A stretch of 64,000 nt of DNA, from assembly GCF_030732065.1 (NCBI RefSeq), contig NZ_JAVBHX010000002.1, forward strand, positions 62,001-126,000. The letters run 5' to 3'. A program made the translations under genes and the position numbers. The DNA is from Oceanimonas aquatica (lineage in GTDB: Bacteria; Pseudomonadota; Gammaproteobacteria; Enterobacterales; Aeromonadaceae). The first letter of the stretch is position 1; the number at the start of each line of letters is the position of its first letter. This document shows, in pieces, positions 58,826 through 64,000 of the stretch. The notes beneath the pieces were generated by a model. That model ran no database searches and was not told the DNA's origin. It was given only the letters and a program-made list of their open reading frames with translations.

Positions 58826-58839
58826 GCTGTATCGTTTTG
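58826..58839. promoter_or_regulatory. Possible Cra (FruR) site upstream of fruB
   Basis: GCTGTATCGTTTTG matches the Cra consensus GCTGAAWCGNTTCA at 11 of 14 positions. It is about 60 bp upstream of the TATAAT. Confidence 0.35.
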
Positions 58840-58938
58840 ACAGAGTGAGCAAGAAGGAAAGCCCGGCAGCGTGATGAGTGCAGACCCTGTTGAGTACAGG
58901 GTGCAGCTCATGGATCACAATGCGGGTTGACGATAACG

Positions 58939-59628
58939 TCAGGGCTGAATTTCCTGGCCGTCCCAGGCGAACAGCCGGCCCGACTGCTCGGGAGTTACCC
59001 CATCAAGGACCGCCAGCAGATGTTGTGCCGCGGCTTCGGGGGACTGTAGCTGCCCCGTGGGCAAACCGGCACGAAAGGGCGCCGAGAGGTTGGTGGCCAC
59101 CGTGCCCGGATGCAGGCCCACCACGCAGGCGGCGGGAAAACGCCGGGCCCATTCCACCCCCAGGTTTTTAATGGCCATGTTAAGCGCCGCCTTGCTGATG
59201 CGATAGCTGTACCAGCCACCGCCGCGATTGTCGCTGATGCTGCCCACCCGGGCGGAGAGCGCCGCCAACAGCAGCGGCTGACGTCGCTCCATGCGCGCCG
59301 ACAACAGCCGCGCCAGCGCCAGAGTGGGCCAGGTATTGACCCGCATATGATCGAGCAGGGCTTCCTGAGTAAATTGCTCAATGCGTTTTTCCGGCTGCCA
59401 CTGCTCGCTGTGCAACATGCCCACGGTATTGATCACCCGCTCCGGCAGGGGCAGTCCGGCGCAGACGGTGTTCATGGCGTCTTCGTCGGTGATGTCGAGG
59501 GCATGCCACCGCACGTCCGCCAGCTCGGGGTTGGAGCGGCTGAATACATTCACCTCGTCGCCCCGCTCAACACAGGCCGCCGCCAGCGCCCGGCCAATGC
59601 CGCCGCCCCCCATGATCCAGTAACGCAT
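58939..59628 (-). CDS. Short-chain dehydrogenase/reductase
   Basis: 229 residues. A Rossmann start MGGGGIGRALA, INTVGML in place of NNAG, and the catalytic YSYRISKAAL (YxxxK) with a Ser in LLAALSARVGSIS. It resembles CsgA/SDR-a proteins of unknown substrate. ATG 59628 is chosen for GGAGG upstream. Not linked to its neighbours. Confidence 0.85.
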   Translation of the reverse strand: MRYWIMGGGGIGRALAAACVERGDEVNVFSRSNPELADVRWHALDITDEDAMNTVCAGLPLPERVINTVGMLHSEQWQPEKRIEQFTQEALLDHMRVNTWPTLALARLLSARMERRQPLLLAALSARVGSISDNRGGGWYSYRISKAALNMAIKNLGVEWARRFPAACVVGLHPGTVATNLSAPFRAGLPTGQLQSPEAAAQHLLAVLDGVTPEQSGRLFAWDGQEIQP

Positions 59629-59810
59629 AAACACCTCCGGTTAATAACAGTCGCTATTGAGACCGTAAGAAGCGAAGTTTGGTTGCAGCCGGGTGGGAGG
59701 TGAGAGGTTTTCCGGTACCGTGCACTTTCGTCGGACAAAGCGCACTGCTGCTTCGCGTGGCGCTCCTTCCCAGCGATTTGTGACCAAAAGACAGTGTGAG
59801 GGCTGTTCGT

Positions 59811-60458
59811 TTATGGCTTTGAACTCTGTGCCCATTCACTCAAAGGCTGATACCACTGGGTAAAGAGTTCGCCCTCGGTGGCGGGGGCCGTGACCTCAAT
59901 ACGCTCGCCTTGCCAGTCAAAGGCCAGTTGCCAGGCGTGCAGGTAGCCCCGATCGGCCGCAGTGCCGCCGTAGCGGGCGTCGCCCAGTATGGGGCAACCC
60001 AAACTCTTCAGCGCCACTCGCAGCTGATGCGTGCGCCCGGTGTGAGGATGCAGCACAAAGCCTCTCAGGCCCGGGGTCAGCGAGGTGCTGTAAAACTGAG
60101 TGATGGCGAGGTTGTTCTGGTTGCGGGTCAGCTTCCAGCTGCCGTTACGGGCCTTTTCCATGCCGCCCTTGACCCAGCCCTGCTTTTTGGCGGGTTTGCG
60201 ATCACTGAGCGCCAGGTAACACTTGCCGGTGGTGCGCTCGGCAAACTGGCCGCTGAGCATTCGGTTGGCCTCGGGGTGGCGGGCCAGCAACAGGGCGCCC
60301 GTGGTCATTTTGTCGAGCCGGTGCACCGGATAAAGCGGCTGGTTCAGTTGCTCACTGAGCAGGCGCACCAGACCGGGTTCATCCCCTTGCTGATGCATGC
60401 CAATGCCGGCGGGCTTGTTGATGACAACAAAGTCGGGGTGGTCGAGCACAATGTTCAT
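59811..60458 (-). CDS. RluA-family RNA pseudouridine synthase
   Basis: 215 residues without an S4 domain. VVINKPAGIGMH, VHRLDKMTTGALLL with the catalytic Asp, and LHPHTGRTHQLRVAL are RluA-type motifs. It is close to the small TIGR01621-type synthases whose target RNA is not established. Start MNIVLDHP after GGAG. Confidence 0.9.
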   Translation of the reverse strand: MNIVLDHPDFVVINKPAGIGMHQQGDEPGLVRLLSEQLNQPLYPVHRLDKMTTGALLLARHPEANRMLSGQFAERTTGKCYLALSDRKPAKKQGWVKGGMEKARNGSWKLTRNQNNLAITQFYSTSLTPGLRGFVLHPHTGRTHQLRVALKSLGCPILGDARYGGTAADRGYLHAWQLAFDWQGERIEVTAPATEGELFTQWYQPLSEWAQSSKP

Positions 60459-60498
60459 GGCGAACTCCGGCGTGAGCGTGAGCGAAAGAATCCAATGC

Positions 60499-60530
60499 AA
60501 AAAGCCCGCTGCAAATGCAGCGGGCTTTTT
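60499..60530 (-). terminator. Terminator of the tRNA-Ser gene
   Basis: AAAAAGCCCGCTGCA-aa-TGCAGCGGGCTTTTT, a perfect 15-bp stem just past the tRNA 3' end on the minus strand. Confidence 0.92.
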
Positions 60531-60536
60531 GGTGTC

Positions 60537-60627
60537 TGGCGGAGGAGGTGGGATTTGAACCCACGGTAGGCTATTAACCTACGCCGGTTTTCAAGACCGG
60601 TGCATTCAACCACTCTGCCACCCCTCC
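60537..60627 (-). tRNA. tRNA-Ser (anticodon UGA)
   Basis: 91 nt including encoded CCA. Acceptor GGAGGGG pairs with CTCCTCC followed by discriminator G; the anticodon loop CTTGAAA sits between CCGGT and ACCGG; a long variable arm (GTAGGTTAATAGCCTAC) and the T-loop GGTTCAAATCC are as expected for a class II serine tRNA. Confidence 0.97.
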
Positions 60628-60822
60628 TGACGGGCGCCAATACTACTGAGGCCGGCAAACCTTGTAAACCGTTAAATGCCGTCTACGGTTCAAATGAACA
60701 AGAAACCGCCACCCCGGCACACAAGCGCGAAACACAATACTCGACAACCGGGTCATATTATGTCCAGAATAGAGTAAATTCATTCGAGTCAATTTGAGTC
60801 AGATACGTAAGGAGTCTGGATC

Positions 60823-61482
60823 ATGCGTTACAACAACACCCTTTCACGTACTCAGAGCGGTGCGCTGGAAACCAACAAGGTACTGCGCAATACCTATATG
60901 CTGCTGGGCATGACCTTGGTGGTGGCCGCCCTGTCTGCCGGGGTGAGTGCCATGCTGAACCTGCCCCACCCGGGCCTGATTATTACCCTGGTCGGCTTTT
61001 ACGGCCTGATGTTTCTGACCGAGCGTAACCGCAACAGCGGCCTGGGCCTGCTGTTTATTTTCGCCTTTACCGCCTTTACCGGCTACACCATAGGGCCCAT
61101 TCTCAACTATTACCTGAGCACCAGCTCCGGTACCGAGACCGTGATGCTCGCCCTGGGAGGCACCGCCCTCACCTTCCTGTCGCTGTCTGCCTATGTGCTG
61201 ACCACCAAGAAGGACATGTCTTTCCTGGGCGGCATGATGATGGCCGGTTTCGTGGTGATCCTGGTGGGCTTTGTGGCCAATATCTTCCTGGCCCTGCCGG
61301 CCCTGAGCCTGGCCCTGAGCGCCCTGTTCATTCTGTTCTCGTCCGGTGCCATCCTGATGCAGACCAGCGCCATCATTCACGGCGGCGAGCAAAATTACAT
61401 CTCCGCCACCGTGACCCTGTATGTGTCCATCTTCAATATCTTCCTGAGCCTGCTGCAGCTGCTGGGCATGAGCCGCGACTAA
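60823..61482 (+). CDS. yccA: YccA, Bax inhibitor-1 family membrane protein
   Basis: 219 residues with seven membrane helices; the tail LYVSIFNIFLSLLQLLG is typical of BI-1/YccA proteins. E. coli YccA binds and modulates the FtsH protease. AAGGAG precedes the start. Grouped with yccS and tusE, as near the E. coli yccA-tusE locus. Confidence 0.94.
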   Translation: MRYNNTLSRTQSGALETNKVLRNTYMLLGMTLVVAALSAGVSAMLNLPHPGLIITLVGFYGLMFLTERNRNSGLGLLFIFAFTAFTGYTIGPILNYYLSTSSGTETVMLALGGTALTFLSLSAYVLTTKKDMSFLGGMMMAGFVVILVGFVANIFLALPALSLALSALFILFSSGAILMQTSAIIHGGEQNYISATVTLYVSIFNIFLSLLQLLGMSRD

Positions 61483-61499
61483 GCTGGCAAAACACCATA

Positions 61500-61525
61500 G
61501 GGGCGGCCTTGAGCCGCCCTTTTTT
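61500..61525 (+). terminator. Terminator of yccA
   Basis: GGGCGGC-cttga-GCCGCCC followed by a T run, 18 bp after the stop. Confidence 0.88.
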
Positions 61526-61587
61526 GTGCCCGCGGTAGCGGTGTTTCGGTATCATGGCAGCAAGCCCCCGATTTAACGAGACACACC

Positions 61588-63720
61588 ATGCCCCCTGCCA
61601 GCCAGTGGCTGAGACGCATTTTTACCGACAGCCATTTTTTCTTCGCCCTCAAGGTGCTGCTTGCCATGGCCAGCTTGCTGCTGGCCGGCTGGTGGCTGGA
61701 GCAAGTGCCGGCAGCGGTCACCCTCTGCCTGGGTGCCATGGCCGGTGCCCTGAGCGAAACCGATCAACCCCCGGCCCGGCGGCTGGGCCAGATGCTGCTG
61801 GGACTGGTGTGCTTTTTTGTGGCCATTACCGGGGTCACCGCCCTGATCGATAGCCCCTGGCTGTTTGGCCCGGTACTGGTGATCACTACCTTCGGGTTGA
61901 TCCTGGCCGGGGCCTGGGGCCAGGCCGCCGGCAAACTCGGTTTTGGTACCCTGCTGGTGTCCATTTACGCCATGCAGGGCCACGCCGACAGCCCCGGGTT
62001 CTGGTATCAGCCCCTGTTGCTCACCGCCGGCGCTGCCTGGTACGGACTCTGTTCATGGCTGGTGCTGCTGGCCTGGCCCTACAAACCGGTACACGAGCAG
62101 CTGGCCCAGTGTTATTTTGCGCTGTCCCGCTACCTGCTGGCCAAATCCCGCTTCTTTGACAGCCCGGAAGAGCTGCACCGGGGCCTGCGCCATGAGCTGG
62201 CTCAGCTCAATATTCAGCTGGTCAACAGTCTGGAGCTGAGCAAGCAGATACTGAACCGCCGCCTGAGCGGCAATACCAAAGACCCCGAGCTCGCCCGGTT
62301 GCTGGAACTGCATTTACTGGTGCAGAGCATGCATGAACGGGCCGCCTCCAGCCACTATTCCTACCGCCAGCTCAATCATGCCCTGGATAAGGCCGAGGTA
62401 CTGGCCGGCTACCAGGTGCTGCTGGAAGAGCTGGGCGAGGCCTGTTACCGGCTGGGTCTGGCCATTCTCACTCACCATCCCTACCGCCCCGGCAGACGCA
62501 TTGCCTGGGAGTTGTCGGCGCTCAGGGATCAGCTCGACTACAGCCATCTGCGCCGTCACTACTCCCCCGAGCTGATGAGCCCGCTGCGTTTTCTCACCCG
62601 CAACATGGAACACGTACATCGGGCGCTGTTGCAGGCAGAGCGGCTGACTGCGGACGACGGCCATCAGGCAGCGGTATCGCAGGCCGAGCTGGCCCGCCCG
62701 GCACCCCAGGGCGTAGGCGAGCGACTGCGCGCCCTGCTGACGCCCAACGCCATTCTGTTTCGCCACGGCGTGCGACTGAGTGTCTGCTTTGCCCTGGGCT
62801 ACGGACTGATCACGGCCCTGGAGCTGGAGCGGGGCTACTGGATATTGCTGACCATACTGTTTGTATGCCAGCCCAGCTTTAGCGCCACCCGCCAGCGCCT
62901 GACCGAGCGGACCATCGGTACCCTGGCCGGCATCGCCGCCGGCGCCCCCCTGCTGTGGCTGTTTCCGTCGGTGGAAAGCCAGCTGGTGATCCTGCTGCTC
63001 TGCGCCTTTGTATTTTTTACTCAGGTCAGGGTGCACTACAGCTGGGCGGTCTGCTTCATTACCCTGTTTGTATTACTGGCTTTTAACCTGCACGGCGCCG
63101 GGCAGGCGCCCGTTTTGCTGCCGCGCCTGCTCGACACTCTGGCCGGCTGTGCACTGGCGTTTGTTACCGTATGGTGTATCTGGCCCGACTGGCAGCGCCG
63201 CCACCTGCCCCGGCTGCTGGCGGATGCCATGGAAGCCAATGCCGCCTACCTGAATGCCATCAGCCACCAGGACGGTCTTCAGGATCATGAAACCCTGCCC
63301 TACCGCATTGCCCGCAAGCGTGCCCACCTGGCCGACAACCAGCTGGCCCAGGCCTGGCAGAATATTCGGGTAGAGCCGGTATCGACTCACTGGCTCAACC
63401 TGTGCTTTGAAATCGCCTACCGCAATCATGCGCTCTTGTCTTACCTGTCCGCCCTGGGCGTGCACCGTCGGCAGGGACTGACACTGCCCGCCTCCTTTGT
63501 GACCGGTCTGAACGAGCGACTGTGCGCCGCCGCCGACGCCCTGCGCCGGGAGCAGCCCCTGACGGAGCAGCCGCCGCTGCCGGCCATGACCACCGATGGC
63601 GAGGACGAGTGGCAAATTCTCACTCGCCAGCTGCACAACAACATGGCCTTGCTGGTCAATGATCTTTACCAGCTGGCCGGGGGCGTGGGCCGGGATGCAC
63701 AAGGAGCGCAGCTTGGGTAA
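61588..63720 (+). CDS. yccS: YccS, FUSC-family inner-membrane protein
   Basis: 710 residues. Two sets of about five membrane helices (near 15-165 and 395-530) separated by a large cytoplasmic helical region, with [22 protein letters not shown] at the second set as in aromatic acid/efflux (FUSC) proteins. YccS of E. coli has no proven role. 26 bp before tusE, so probably co-transcribed with it. Confidence 0.93.
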   Translation: MPPASQWLRRIFTDSHFFFALKVLLAMASLLLAGWWLEQVPAAVTLCLGAMAGALSETDQPPARRLGQMLLGLVCFFVAITGVTALIDSPWLFGPVLVITTFGLILAGAWGQAAGKLGFGTLLVSIYAMQGHADSPGFWYQPLLLTAGAAWYGLCSWLVLLAWPYKPVHEQLAQCYFALSRYLLAKSRFFDSPEELHRGLRHELAQLNIQLVNSLELSKQILNRRLSGNTKDPELARLLELHLLVQSMHERAASSHYSYRQLNHALDKAEVLAGYQVLLEELGEACYRLGLAILTHHPYRPGRRIAWELSALRDQLDYSHLRRHYSPELMSPLRFLTRNMEHVHRALLQAERLTADDGHQAAVSQAELARPAPQGVGERLRALLTPNAILFRHGVRLSVCFALGYGLITALELERGYWILLTILFVCQPSFSATRQRLTERTIGTLAGIAAGAPLLWLFPSVESQLVILLLCAFVFFTQVRVHYSWAVCFITLFVLLAFNLHGAGQAPVLLPRLLDTLAGCALAFVTVWCIWPDWQRRHLPRLLADAMEANAAYLNAISHQDGLQDHETLPYRIARKRAHLADNQLAQAWQNIRVEPVSTHWLNLCFEIAYRNHALLSYLSALGVHRRQGLTLPASFVTGLNERLCAAADALRREQPLTEQPPLPAMTTDGEDEWQILTRQLHNNMALLVNDLYQLAGGVGRDAQGAQLG

Positions 63721-63746
63721 AATATGCGGGCAACCGAGGAGAGCCC

Positions 63747-64000
63747 ATGTTTGAATTTGAAGGCCGCCCCATCGACACCGATGCCCAGGGCTATCTGAAA
63801 AACCATCTGGACTGGCAGCCGGCCATGGCCGAGCGGCTGGCCGAAGAAGAAGGTATTACGCTGACGGCCGAGCACCGGGAGGTGATCCAGTTTGTGCGGG
63901 CGTTTTATCTGAAATACAACACCTCGCCGGCCATTCGGGCCCTGGTCAAGGCCATGGCCAAGGAGCTGGGGGAAGACAAGGGAAACAGCCGTTATCTTTA
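63747..64000 (+). CDS. tusE: TusE sulfur relay protein (partial, C-terminus outside window)
   Basis: 84 residues visible of about 110. DsrC family: [42 protein letters not shown] and GNSRYL. TusE takes sulfur from TusBCD to MnmA for 2-thiouridine in tRNA. The C-terminal cysteine lies beyond the window. CGAGGAGA precedes the start. Confidence 0.95.
   Translation, partial: MFEFEGRPIDTDAQGYLKNHLDWQPAMAERLAEEEGITLTAEHREVIQFVRAFYLKYNTSPAIRALVKAMAKELGEDKGNSRYL

Overview
The window is a chromosome segment of about 60% G+C from a gammaproteobacterium. The gene content (rpsA-ihfB-lapA-lapB-pyrF, fadIJ, yccA/yccS/tusE, an H-NS protein, cobTSC, split bioA / bioBFCD) and protein style suggest a marine Aeromonadales relative such as Oceanimonas, Oceanisphaera or Zobellella. 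That placement is an inference from protein resemblance; no marker was searched. Nothing indicates a phage, integrated plasmid, insertion sequence or CRISPR array. 58 protein genes and one tRNA are called; the first and last genes run off the window.

Layout. 1-9.1 kb: an MsrA-like gene lacking its catalytic cysteine, a large glycosyltransferase-51/transpeptidase protein, a YdjM-type membrane protein, the cobalamin tail genes cobT-cobS-cobC, an RlpA-like lipoprotein, two small proteins and htpX. 9.2-14.4 kb: biotin synthesis (bioB-bioF-bioC-bioD divergent from bioA, with a BirA-like operator between). 14.6-22.0 kb: hemH, adk, htpG (with an excellent sigma-32 promoter) and fadI-fadJ. 22.2-29.4 kb: an ECF sigma factor with a DUF3379 partner, putP, an EAL-HDOD protein, an NhaC-type antiporter and an H-NS protein. 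29.6-36.0 kb: pyrF, lapA-lapB, ihfB, rpsA, cmk and ribA.

36.1-51.6 kb is the most distinctive part: 15 tightly packed genes on the minus strand that look like one operon. In order of transcription they are a maturation protease fused to HypF, hypC, hypD, hypE, hypA, hypB, the four subunits of a cytoplasmic group 3b NAD(P)-linked [NiFe] hydrogenase (beta, gamma, delta, alpha), an AMP-forming acetyl-CoA synthetase, a split E1-alpha/E1-beta plus E2 2-oxoacid dehydrogenase without its own E3, and an acyl carrier protein. The arrangement suggests a self-sufficient module that links acetyl-unit and NAD(P)H metabolism to H2 turnover.

51.7-64.0 kb: a dicarboxylate/amino-acid:cation symporter with a CRP-like site, the fructose PTS operon fruBKA (FruB fused to HPr and Enzyme I), a short-chain dehydrogenase, an RluA-type pseudouridine synthase, tRNA-Ser(UGA), and yccA, yccS and tusE. 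A family of short palindromic intergenic repeats (five copies, two inside the bio operon) is scattered through the window.
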